Positions 25,092 to 32,284 of a stretch of 64,000 nt of DNA are shown here, one piece after another. The notes beneath the pieces were generated by a model. The model worked only from the letters and a program-made list of their open reading frames with translations. It searched no databases and was not told the DNA's origin. Location: positions 434,001 through 498,000 of the forward strand of contig NZ_JADPZX010000001.1 of NCBI RefSeq assembly GCF_015712165.1, read 5' to 3'. The number at the start of each line of letters is the position of its first letter. Position 1 is the first letter of the stretch. The DNA is from Streptomyces spinoverrucosus (lineage in GTDB: Bacteria > Actinomycetota > Actinomycetes > Streptomycetales > Streptomycetaceae). The position numbers and the translations under genes were made by a program.

Positions 25092-26108
25092 ATGACTGAT
25101 GCGAGCCGCGACAAGCTCCTGCGCGGTGGCGTGACAGCCCTGCAGATCGGTGCCGTCGCCGCGCTGTATTACGCCTCGGCCAAGCTGGGACTGCTCCAGC
25201 AGCTCGTGCGCGGCCAGGTCACGCCGCTGTGGCCCCCGACCGGCATCGCACTGGCCGGCCTGCTCCTGGTCGGCCTGCGGGTCTGGCCCGGGATCGCACT
25301 CGGTGCCTTCCTGGTCAACATCTCACTCGGGCCATCGATCACCGCCGTGCTCGCGATCACGACAGGCAACACCCTCGCGCCCCTGTGCTCCTACGCGCTC
25401 CTTCGCCGCACCGGGTTCCACCCCCGGATGAACCGCTTCCGGGACGCGCTCGCGCTGGTCTTCCTCGGCGCGTTCACCGGCATGCTCATCAGCGCGACAG
25501 TGGGCACCAGCACCCTGCGCCTCGCTCATGCTCTGCCCGCCGGTGGGTTCTGGCCCACATGGTGGGTCTGGTGGACCGGCGACGCGATGGGCGTTCTGCT
25601 GGTGGCGCCGGTGCTGCTCGTACTCCGCTCGGCGCGCCGGCCGAAGGACACACCACCATCCCGCTGGGGGGAGGCATCGCTGCTTGTGGCGGCCACCATC
25701 GGCGTCGGTTTTCTCCAAACCGCCCCCGCCCCGCTGATCTTCCTCGCCTTCCCACTGCTGACCTGGGCGGCCTTCCGCTTCCAGCGCGCCGGAGCCGCGC
25801 CCTGCGCGCTGGCCGTATCCACCTTTGCGATCCTCGCCGCCACCCGAGGGACAGGCCCGTTCGCCGGTCACACCCTGCTCACCAAGATGATCTCACTGCA
25901 GGCATTCAACGGCGCCGCCGCGCTCACCGCGCTGCTGCTCGCCGCAGCCATCACCGAGCGAAACCAGACCCAGGCAGAAATCGAGCGGGCCTGTAGGCGA
26001 CTCTCCGAGATGGTGGCGAGAACCGCACGGGCACTCGGCGGCCCGCCGGCGGGTCCCGACGCCCAGGGCGACGGGGAGGAGAACGGCGGGCAGACCCGGC
26101 CGCCGTGA
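25092..26108 (+). CDS. MASE1-domain membrane protein without output domain
   Basis: A 338-residue protein with about eight membrane helices across residues 10-290 that match the MASE1 sensory module: YYASAKLGLLQQLV, VTPLWPPTGIALAGLLL and WPTWWVWWTGDAMGVLLVAP. MASE1 normally sits in front of a kinase or GGDEF domain; here only about 45 residues follow, beginning as a short coiled coil (RNQTQAEIERACRRLSEM) and ending in a polar tail. It may therefore signal through a separate protein, possibly the phosphatase encoded just upstream. Ligand unknown. Convergent with the next gene, 10 bases between stops. Confidence 0.85.
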   Translation: MTDASRDKLLRGGVTALQIGAVAALYYASAKLGLLQQLVRGQVTPLWPPTGIALAGLLLVGLRVWPGIALGAFLVNISLGPSITAVLAITTGNTLAPLCSYALLRRTGFHPRMNRFRDALALVFLGAFTGMLISATVGTSTLRLAHALPAGGFWPTWWVWWTGDAMGVLLVAPVLLVLRSARRPKDTPPSRWGEASLLVAATIGVGFLQTAPAPLIFLAFPLLTWAAFRFQRAGAAPCALAVSTFAILAATRGTGPFAGHTLLTKMISLQAFNGAAALTALLLAAAITERNQTQAEIERACRRLSEMVARTARALGGPPAGPDAQGDGEENGGQTRPP

Positions 26109-26118
26109 TCAATGCCCG

Positions 26119-26958
26119 TCAAGGGATGCTCAGCCATGCGGCGGGCACCTGCCCCCGTGGTGCGCACATCTGCGTCGCCAGCGCCCGCAGCGCCGCCGCG
26201 AAGACCGGTGGATTCCGCAGGAACTCCATGTGGATGCCGGGGAACTCCACCCAGGACACGCCGATCCTGTGGGCGATCTCGATCGACGGCCGCGCGTAGT
26301 ACGCGCCCCGGTCGGCCGCGCCCGCGCCCAGCACGATGGGGAAGGGGGCCGCCTTCAGCGCGGCCTCGTCCGGACGGAAGCCGGCGAAGCCGGGCCACTC
26401 CGCGCCGAAGAGGTGGTCCTGGTTTCCGAGGAACCGCTTCCACAGGTCGTCCGGCCAGCGGTACGTCCCCTCCCCGCGCGTCGTCTCCGCGAACCGGCGT
26501 CCCGCCGCCGGGCCGCCGCCCTGCGCGTACAGCGCGGCCATGTCCTGGAAGAAGCCCCGGTCCGGGTCACCGTCGGGCAGGACGTTCACCGCCGGCGGCT
26601 CGTGCGCGATGAGGCCGGACAGTGCCTCGGGGTGCCGTGCGGCCAGCGTGAGGCCGATGATCGCGCCGCCGCTGTTGCCGAAGACCACCGCCCGGCCGCC
26701 CGCCAGGCCGTCGATGAGCGCGCGGGCGTCCGCCGCCTGCCGGGTGAGCCGCATCGGCTCGGTGGAGCGGCCGGTGCTGCGGGAGTTGCCGCGCCGGTCG
26801 TAGGTGATCACGGTGAAGGCGTCGGCGAGTTCCTCGGCGACCTCCGAGTAGTACCCGGCGTCTCCCCCGGCGCCGCTGATCATCAGCAGCGCAGGTCCGC
26901 TCCCCCGCACCTCGTGGTACAGCCCCGCTCCATCGACCTCGAAGACGCCTGTGCGCAT
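26119..26958 (-). CDS. Alpha/beta-hydrolase
   Basis: A 279-residue cytoplasmic hydrolase. The oxyanion strand is LLMISGAGGDAGYY (31-44 region), followed by TYDRRGNSRSTG and the nucleophile elbow GNSGGA, with Ser near 95. The late His is probably in GIHMEF near the end. The fold covers esterases, lactonases and epoxide hydrolases; the substrate cannot be told. The ATG is the natural start of the fold. It is transcribed away from the Ppx gene, with 165 bases between them. Confidence 0.82.
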   Translation of the reverse strand: MRTGVFEVDGAGLYHEVRGSGPALLMISGAGGDAGYYSEVAEELADAFTVITYDRRGNSRSTGRSTEPMRLTRQAADARALIDGLAGGRAVVFGNSGGAIIGLTLAARHPEALSGLIAHEPPAVNVLPDGDPDRGFFQDMAALYAQGGGPAAGRRFAETTRGEGTYRWPDDLWKRFLGNQDHLFGAEWPGFAGFRPDEAALKAAPFPIVLGAGAADRGAYYARPSIEIAHRIGVSWVEFPGIHMEFLRNPPVFAAALRALATQMCAPRGQVPAAWLSIP

Positions 26959-27123
26959 GCGTGCACTCCCCTCGTCCGGACTTCCTCATCCGACGAAACG
27001 TAGGTTCCCCTGCCCGGAAGATCCGGACGGCGACGGTGGCTCCTCCGGCATGTTGGCGCACTCGGGGCGGCGCACGGGGGTGAAGACAGTTGGAGCGGGT
27101 CGTCATCGGGTACCCGCCCGTCC

Positions 27124-28131
27124 ATGCGAATCAGCGTGGTGGATGTGGGGTCGAACACGGTCCGGCTGGTGGTCGCGGACGCGGAGGGCGGAGTGCCGCT
27201 GCCGGTGCACACCGCCAAGTGGCGCCTGCGACTCGCCGAGTGTGTCAAGCCCGGGGAGGCGATCCCCGCAGAGGCCGTCGAACGGCTGGTCGAAGCGGTC
27301 GCCGAGGCGAGCCGTACGGCGACGCGGTGGGGTGCGGCGGGTCCGCTGGCCTTCGCCACGGCCATCGTTCGCGCCGCCCCGAACCGGCTGGAGGTGCTGC
27401 GCACCGTGCGGGCCGGGACCGGGGTGGAACTGTGCACCCTGCCCGGCGAGGTGGAGGCCGAGCTTTCGTTCCTCGGCGCGCGGCGCTGGATGGGGTGGCG
27501 GTCGGGGCCGCTGGCGCTGCTGGACATCGGTGGCGGCTCGCTCGAAGTGGCCTTCGGGCGGGGGCGGTTGCCGGACTTCGTGGCCTCGCTGCCGCTCGGC
27601 GCGGGACGACTGACCCATGAGTTCTTCGCGGAGCATGATCCCCCGTCGCCGGAGCAGCTACGGGCGCTGCGCCGCAAGGTCCGGCACCAGTTGCGCGACG
27701 TCGGCGCGCGCATCCGCTGGGAGGGGCCGCGCTCGGCGGTGGTCACCTCGCGGACCTTCCAGCAGTTGGGCCGGCTGTGCGGTGCCGCGCCGGGGAGGTA
27801 CGGACCGTTCGCGGAGCGGCGGTTGCGGCGCGCCGACCTGAAGGCGGCGACGATCCGGCTGGCCGCGCTGCCTGCCACCGAGCGGGCGCTGCTCCCCGGC
27901 ATCTCCGCGCCGCGGGCCCGGCAGAGCCTGGCCGGGGCGGTGATCGGGCACACGGCGATGAAGGTGACCGGGCTGAAGACGGTCACCGTGTGCCCGTGGG
28001 CGATCCGCGAGGGCGTCCTGCTGCGGCACATCGAGGAGGGCGCTGCCTGGTGGGCGGAGGTCTGCCGGCTCAGCGAGGATGCCGCACCGCCGGACCCGGT
28101 ACCGCTGCGGATCGCGTCCGCCACGTCCTGA
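27124..28131 (+). CDS. Ppx/GppA-family phosphatase (exopolyphosphatase type)
   Basis: A 335-residue member of the ASKHA fold. Phosphate-1 motif VVDVGSNTVRL (5-15) and phosphate-2 motif LLDIGGGSLEVAF (about 137-149) are intact; the catalytic glutamate is probably in the GEVEAELSFLG segment near 115. The length corresponds to the short two-domain actinobacterial form, without the HD domain of long GppA. Expected reactions are release of phosphate from polyphosphate or from pppGpp; sequence alone cannot choose. No clear ribosome-binding site precedes the ATG, but the start fits the first beta strand. Confidence 0.88.
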   Translation: MRISVVDVGSNTVRLVVADAEGGVPLPVHTAKWRLRLAECVKPGEAIPAEAVERLVEAVAEASRTATRWGAAGPLAFATAIVRAAPNRLEVLRTVRAGTGVELCTLPGEVEAELSFLGARRWMGWRSGPLALLDIGGGSLEVAFGRGRLPDFVASLPLGAGRLTHEFFAEHDPPSPEQLRALRRKVRHQLRDVGARIRWEGPRSAVVTSRTFQQLGRLCGAAPGRYGPFAERRLRRADLKAATIRLAALPATERALLPGISAPRARQSLAGAVIGHTAMKVTGLKTVTVCPWAIREGVLLRHIEEGAAWWAEVCRLSEDAAPPDPVPLRIASATS

Positions 28132-28145
28132 TCCCCGGCCTCCGC

Positions 28146-28179
28146 ATGTCAGACGGCCTTCAGATGTCAGACGGCCTTC
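28146..28179 (+). repeat. Two tandem copies of a 16-bp repeat
   Basis: ATGTCAGACGGCCTTC occurs at 28146-28161 and again at 28164-28179 (period 18) in the short gap between the Ppx gene and a small gene. The second copy runs into AGAAGGGAG, the likely ribosome-binding site. It looks like a local slippage duplication. Confidence 0.7.
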
Positions 28180-28194
28180 CAGAAGGGAGCCACC

Positions 28195-28386
28195 GTGACC
28201 AAGCACAGCGAGAACGGCAAGCACCCCGAGGAGCACGCCGAGACGGCCCGCGAGCAGGTCCTGCGCGAGATCCGCGACGCCGAGCCGCGCAAGGCGGAGT
28301 CCCCTGATGACCGCCGGCACCAGGGCGAGGCCGGGGACGCGATCACGCCCGACACGGACGCGCAGGAGGAGTCCTCGGGGGACTGA
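28195..28386 (+). CDS. Small acidic hydrophilic protein
   Basis: A 63-residue protein starting at GTG behind AGAAGGGAG. It has many charged residues (HPEEHAETAREQVLREI, then DAEPRKAESPDDRR), no hydrophobic core and no Cys, so it is probably disordered or helical. I do not recognise a family. Its tail overlaps, on the other strand, the decayed oxidoreductase fragment. Expression with the Ppx gene upstream (63 bases away) is possible. Confidence 0.6.
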   Translation: MTKHSENGKHPEEHAETAREQVLREIRDAEPRKAESPDDRRHQGEAGDAITPDTDAQEESSGD

Positions 28387-28701
28387 CGATGGTGTAGCCG
28401 ATGTCGGCGGGGGCGCCGGAGATCTCGCTGATGACGTGGTGGGCGCCGTCCTCGTTGCCGGTGACGGCCACCCCGGCGACCCGGTTGTAGGGGACGGGCC
28501 TGCCCTGGTCGTCGACCTCGGACCAAAGCAGCTTGTCGTGGACGCCCGGCCAGGCGTCGCCCTCGCGCACCGGCTCGCTCGTCACTCCCGGCGCGATGTC
28601 CAGGTCGACGGCGCGCAGCACCTCGACCTCCACACCGTCCCTCTCCAGCCGCGGTGCCAGTCGGGCGGGAGCCCCGGTGTCACCCGGGTACTCGATCCGG
28701 C
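28380..28701 (-). pseudogene. Remnant of a flavodoxin-fold NAD(P)H-dependent FMN oxidoreductase
   Basis: An open reading on the minus strand resembles this family in two blocks but not in between. The first block (RLERDGVEVEVLRAVDLDI to GDAWPGVHDKLL) matches the second strand and following region; it is joined directly to SEVDDQGRPVPYNRVAG and VTGNEDGAHHVISE, which in intact members comes some 40 residues later. The missing part holds the FMN-phosphate loop (TPxWxG). The true N-terminus and the C-terminal third are also gone. An internal deletion plus truncation by neighbours is the simplest reading. The alignment is from memory of the family. Confidence 0.65.
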
Positions 28702-29724
28702 ATGACGCACGACGACCACGACCACCGGGACCCACGGCTGCCGTCCGCCCGCGGCCCGCTCTCCGCAGCGGTCATCGGCTACCTCCGGGGTACGGGCCCG
28801 CCGCCCGGCGACCAGCAGATCGCGAGCGCGTCCGCGTACGGCGACGACCTCCAGCTGGCCCTCTATCTCTGTTACGAGCTCCACTACCGGGGCTTCGAGG
28901 GCGTGCCCGAGGACCGCGAATGGGACCCCGACCTGCTGCGCGGCCGCGCCGCGCTGGAGGACCGCTTCCTGACCGCGCTGCGCGCCGGCACCCCGGTCCA
29001 TGACAGCGTCGAGGAGGCTCTCGCCGAGATCCTCGTCGAACCGGTCGACGGCACCGGCGTCACCCACTTCCTGCACGACAGGGGCGAGCTGTGGCAGCTG
29101 CGCGAGTACGCCGCCCAGCGATCCCTGTACCACCTCAAGGAGGCGGACCCGCACGCCTGGGTGCTGCCCCGGCTGTGGGGCAGGGCGAAGGCGGGGATGG
29201 CGGCGGTGGAGTTCGACGAGTTCGGCGGCGGCCGCCCCGACCGCGTGCACGCGCGGCTGTTCGCCGACCTGATGACGGACCTGGGCCTGGACACGACGTA
29301 CGGGCACTACCTCGACGCGGCCTGCGCGGAGGCCCTCACCACGGTGAACCTCATGTCCCTGTTCGGCCTGCACCGTTCCCTGCGGGGCGCCCTGGTGGGC
29401 CACTTCGCCGCCGTGGAGGTCACGTCGTCGCCGGGTTCCCGGCGGCTCGCGGAGGCCATGCGCCGGACCGGGGCCGGACCGGCCGCCGAGCACTTCTACG
29501 ACGAGCACGTGGAGGCCGACGCCGTGCACGAGCAGGTCGTCCGGCACGACGTCATCGGAGGTCTGCTGGCGGAGGAGCCTCGGCTGGCCCGCGACATCGC
29601 CTTCGGAATCGACGCGACCGGCCATGTAGAGGATCGCCTCGCCGAGCGCCTGCTCACCGACTGGCGGTCGGGGAAGTCGTCACTACGCACCCCGCTCCCG
29701 TCCGAAACATCCCATAATTCCTGA
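28702..29724 (+). CDS. Iron-containing redox enzyme family protein (haem-oxygenase-like fold)
   Basis: A 340-residue mostly helical protein. Features of the haem-oxygenase-like di-iron superfamily: YELHYRGFEGVPEDREWDP near 55-75 and, near the C-terminus, HFYDEHVEADAVHEQVV, with Glu and His residues placed as metal ligands. Such proteins range from fatty-acid decarboxylases to biosynthetic N-oxygenases; which applies here is unknown. ATG at 28702 is preferred over one 48 bases upstream, because that extension lies in the decayed gene region. The next gene begins directly after its stop, so they form an operon. Confidence 0.78.
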   Translation: MTHDDHDHRDPRLPSARGPLSAAVIGYLRGTGPPPGDQQIASASAYGDDLQLALYLCYELHYRGFEGVPEDREWDPDLLRGRAALEDRFLTALRAGTPVHDSVEEALAEILVEPVDGTGVTHFLHDRGELWQLREYAAQRSLYHLKEADPHAWVLPRLWGRAKAGMAAVEFDEFGGGRPDRVHARLFADLMTDLGLDTTYGHYLDAACAEALTTVNLMSLFGLHRSLRGALVGHFAAVEVTSSPGSRRLAEAMRRTGAGPAAEHFYDEHVEADAVHEQVVRHDVIGGLLAEEPRLARDIAFGIDATGHVEDRLAERLLTDWRSGKSSLRTPLPSETSHNS

Positions 29725-30399
29725 ATGCCGGGGTACCTGAGCGCTGTGAGTCCTCTGGTGCCCCCCGGCGTCTACACGCCCCAGGAAGACACCGCCCTGC
29801 TGGCCGAGGCCCTCTCCGAGGAGCTGCTGCCACCGGGGGCGGACGTGCTCGACGTGGGCACCGGCACCGGTGCGCTGGCGCTGCTCGCGGCGCGCCGCGG
29901 GATGCGGGTCACGGCCGTGGACGTGTCCTGGCGGGCGGTGGGCGCGGCCCGGATCAACGCCTGGCTGTCCGGCGTGACGGTGCGCATCCGGCACGGGAAC
30001 CTCTTCGACCCCGTGCGCGGGCAGACGTTCGACCTGATTCTGGCCAACCCGCCGTACGTGCCGACGCCGGACGGGGGCTCGCGGCCGCGCGGTACGGCCC
30101 GGGCGTGGGACGCGGGCCGCGACGGCCGGCTGGTCCTGGACCGGATCTGCCGGGAGGCGCCCGCCCTGCTGCGCCCGGGCGGGGTCCTGCTGGTCGTCCA
30201 CTCGGCCCTCAGCGGACCCGAGCGGACTGTGGGGTTGCTGCGCGCGGCGGGCCTGAAGTCGAGCGTGATCAGTCGCCGCCGGATCGCCTTCGGGCCCGTA
30301 CTGCGGGAGCGGCAGGGCTGGCTGCGGGAGCGGGGGCTGCTGTCCGCCGCCGAGGACAAGGAAGAGCTGGTGGTCGTCCGTGCCGAACTCCCCGTCTGA
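29725..30399 (+). CDS. HemK2/PrmC-like class I methyltransferase
   Basis: A 224-residue SAM-dependent methyltransferase. Motif I is VLDVGTGTGALALLAAR, motif II VTAVDVSW, and the catalytic NPPY motif stands in LILANPPYVPTP, which marks N-methyltransferases acting on glutamine or adenine; the size fits the HemK2/MTQ2-like group. An N-terminal helical domain as in PrmC is absent. ATG follows the preceding stop without a gap; GTG at 29746 is an alternative start. Target unknown. It overlaps the CDGSH gene by 20 bases. Confidence 0.85.
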   Translation: MPGYLSAVSPLVPPGVYTPQEDTALLAEALSEELLPPGADVLDVGTGTGALALLAARRGMRVTAVDVSWRAVGAARINAWLSGVTVRIRHGNLFDPVRGQTFDLILANPPYVPTPDGGSRPRGTARAWDAGRDGRLVLDRICREAPALLRPGGVLLVVHSALSGPERTVGLLRAAGLKSSVISRRRIAFGPVLRERQGWLRERGLLSAAEDKEELVVVRAELPV

Positions 30400-30592
30400 C
30401 ACTCCCCGCCGGATCACCGTCCAGCGCCGCGGCCCCCTTCTGGTGGAGGGCCCGGTGGAAGTGGAGCTGGAGGACGGTACGACCGTCACCTCCGACCGCT
30501 TCCGGGTCGCTCTGTGCACCTGCCGACGCAGCCGCCGCTACCCCTGGTGCGACACCAGCCACCGGGAACGGGCGCAACGGCCCGACGAGTGA
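30380..30592 (+). CDS. CDGSH iron-sulfur domain protein
   Basis: A 70-residue protein with one CDGSH-type motif: C46-x-C48-x2-S51-x3-P55-x-C57-D58-x2-H61, which binds a 2Fe-2S cluster through three Cys and one His. The N-terminal half forms the beta strands (ITVQRRGPLLVEGPVEVEL). Such proteins are small electron carriers or cluster donors. GTG start lies inside the methyltransferase gene, so the pair is translationally coupled; together with the haem-oxygenase-like gene upstream they form a three-gene operon, and the cluster protein could feed electrons to that enzyme (inference). Confidence 0.9.
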   Translation: MPNSPSDTPRRITVQRRGPLLVEGPVEVELEDGTTVTSDRFRVALCTCRRSRRYPWCDTSHRERAQRPDE

Positions 30593-30593
30593 T

Positions 30594-30639
30594 CCCAGGG
30601 GTCGGCGGGCGGCCCCACTCCGCCCGGCCGACCCCTGGG
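30594..30639. terminator. Large bidirectional terminator
   Basis: CCCAGGGGTCGGC (30594-30606) pairs with GCCGACCCCTGGG (30627-30639), and GGGCGG/CCGCCC continues the stem inside with one bulged G, giving about 19 bp and a 7-base loop. It starts one base after the CDGSH stop and faces the convergent inhibitor gene. Confidence 0.85.
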
Positions 30640-30729
30640 GCGAGACCACAGGGTCCCCGTGACGACGGCCCGCACTCCCCAACTGCGGGTCGCTCGCGGC
30701 ATTCACGGGAACCACGCGATCCCGGTCTC

Positions 30730-31164
30730 TCAGAACGCGAAGACGCTCGTCCCGTACGAGTTCTTCACGCACTCGTTGGCAAAGGTGCGCTCATAGGAGA
30801 CGTACTGGCCCTGCCAGACCCCGTCGACCCGGACGACCACGGGGTCGTACTCCCGGGTGCACCACACGCCGGGCCGGCTCTCCAGGGCGTCGATGTTCCC
30901 GCCCACACCGCGCAGTTCGGCACAGGCCGTGGCGGCGTTCGGGTGCGTCCCGGACGGCGTCGGGGCGCAGCTCAGCGTCACCGCGCGCTCAGGGGTGGCG
31001 GCGGCGGAGCTCTCGCCGTGGGCCGTGGTCAGCACCAGGGCCGACGGGGCGTACAGGGAGGCCGGGTTGGCGGCTGGGGCGGCGTGCGCGGCTCCGGTCA
31101 GGGGTCCGCAGACGGCGACGGCCGTGAGGCCGAGGGTCGCTGCCCAGCGCGCGGGGTTCCGCAT
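30730..31164 (-). CDS. Subtilisin-inhibitor-like protease inhibitor (SSI family)
   Basis: A 144-residue secreted inhibitor: signal peptide about 1-29 ending in AHA, mature part starting near [10 protein letters not shown]. Four cysteines (C66, C81, C102, C132) match the two SSI disulfides. The reactive loop reads C-T-R-E-Y-D-P, so P1 is R104, predicting strongest action on trypsin-like proteases rather than subtilisin (P1 Met in classic SSI). The ATG at 31164 has GGAAGG nine bases upstream; an ATG three codons earlier abuts that site. It may restrain exported proteases during development; a secreted S1 protease is encoded 15 kb away. Confidence 0.94.
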   Translation of the reverse strand: MRNPARWAATLGLTAVAVCGPLTGAAHAAPAANPASLYAPSALVLTTAHGESSAAATPERAVTLSCAPTPSGTHPNAATACAELRGVGGNIDALESRPGVWCTREYDPVVVRVDGVWQGQYVSYERTFANECVKNSYGTSVFAF

Positions 31165-31491
31165 TGTGTGCATCCTTCCGCTCGATTGCATGGGTTGCCG
31201 GACGGGGCTTTTGGTCGGTGCCCGACCGGCGACCGCGAGTCTGCCGAGTCCGCCGCCGAAACTCACCTCCACCCCACGGGTTTCAGTAACCTTGCGTGTT
31301 GAAGCAGTGGCGTGAAGTCACGGAATTCGAACGTTACAACCGCCTCAAGTCGCGGCTCTTGATCACCCCGCATGGCCGAATGGCTGGATTTACGCGGTTC
31401 TTTAATCGGCCTGAAACATTCCGGATGCGCTCTGGGCGTAGTCCGCTTTGACCCCTTGTGTTCTTGTGTGCAGCGGCGTAATTGTCATTAC
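31165..31491. other. Divergent intergenic region, inhibitor gene to hypothetical gene
   Basis: These 327 bases separate two divergent genes. The right half (31290-31490) is clearly more AT-rich than surrounding DNA, as expected of promoters. It holds one candidate promoter for the rightward gene at 31456-31484. No small gene or RNA is evident. Confidence 0.5.
31456..31484 (+). promoter_or_regulatory. Candidate promoter giving a leaderless transcript
   Basis: TTGTGT (31456-31461) and TAATTG (31479-31484) are 17 bases apart, optimal for a vegetative sigma factor. Transcription would begin about 7 bases on, at or next to the ATG at 31492. That gene has no ribosome-binding site, so a leaderless message is a consistent reading. 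Confidence 0.4.
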
Positions 31492-32046
31492 ATGATTACG
31501 ACAGAGCAGCAACAGAAACTGCGCGGCTGGTTCGCCGGCCGGCTGCCCGACGACCTCTTCGAGGAACTGACCGAGGTGACGGTCGACCGCGAGGAGATCA
31601 CCGTGATCGGGCGTATCCCCGAACCCCGGCTGGCGGAGGACGCCTCGGCGGGCGAGCGGGAGGCGGCCGTCCAGGGCCGGATCGAGGAGTTCCGGGAGCG
31701 CACCCGGGAGGACCGGATCGCGGTGGCCCGCGAGGCCGAGCACCGGTTCCGCCGGAAGGTGTCCTGGGGCGTGGAGTGCGGCGGGCAGCGGGCGCTGTTC
31801 ACGCATGTCGCGGCGCCGGTCATGACCCGGCTGCGGCAGCCGGAACGCCAGGTCCTGGACACACTGATCGCCGGTGGCGTCGCCCGCAGTCGCAGCGACG
31901 CGCTCGCCTGGTGCGTGCGTCTGGTCCAGCGCCACACCGACGACTGGCTGACCGAGTTGCGGGACTCCCTCGAACACGTCCAGCGCGTACGGGCGCAGGG
32001 GCCCGACGCCGAGTCCCCGCAGGAGACCGCCCAGGACGGAGAGTGA
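31492..32046 (+). CDS. Hypothetical protein
   Basis: A 184-residue soluble protein that I do not recognise. It starts MITTEQQQKLRGWFAGRLPD; the middle (60-110) is a charged, probably helical stretch, and the last third contains LDTLIAGGVARSRSDALAWC, which resembles the helix pattern of a ribbon-helix-helix or MetJ-like segment but is too weak to name. No signal peptide or membrane helix. The start follows a candidate leaderless promoter. The permease gene lies downstream but more than 200 bases separate the likely starts. Confidence 0.65.
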   Translation: MITTEQQQKLRGWFAGRLPDDLFEELTEVTVDREEITVIGRIPEPRLAEDASAGEREAAVQGRIEEFRERTREDRIAVAREAEHRFRRKVSWGVECGGQRALFTHVAAPVMTRLRQPERQVLDTLIAGGVARSRSDALAWCVRLVQRHTDDWLTELRDSLEHVQRVRAQGPDAESPQETAQDGE

Positions 32047-32284
32047 TCGACGACGGTGGTCGAATCGTCCATGACCGACGCGAAAGATGGATGAACCGTC
32101 CTCTGGTCCGGTCCGGCACCGACGCCGTACCGTCGGCGGACCCCCAGCGGACGGCATCCGCCCACGTCGCACACCCCGCGACACCGACGGCCGCCCGCCC
32201 TCCCCCACTGCCGCCACCCCGCGCGCCCGCCGTCCCGTCGCGCCACCCCGCGCTCCATCGCCGCACCGCCACGCTGGAGCCCTC

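Noticed and set aside
32087..32284. 66-residue N-terminal extension of the NCS1 permease from ATG 32087
   Set aside because: Third-position GC is lower than in real genes here, the sequence is Arg/Pro-rich, and the TTG at 32285 has GGAG upstream; kept only as an alternative.
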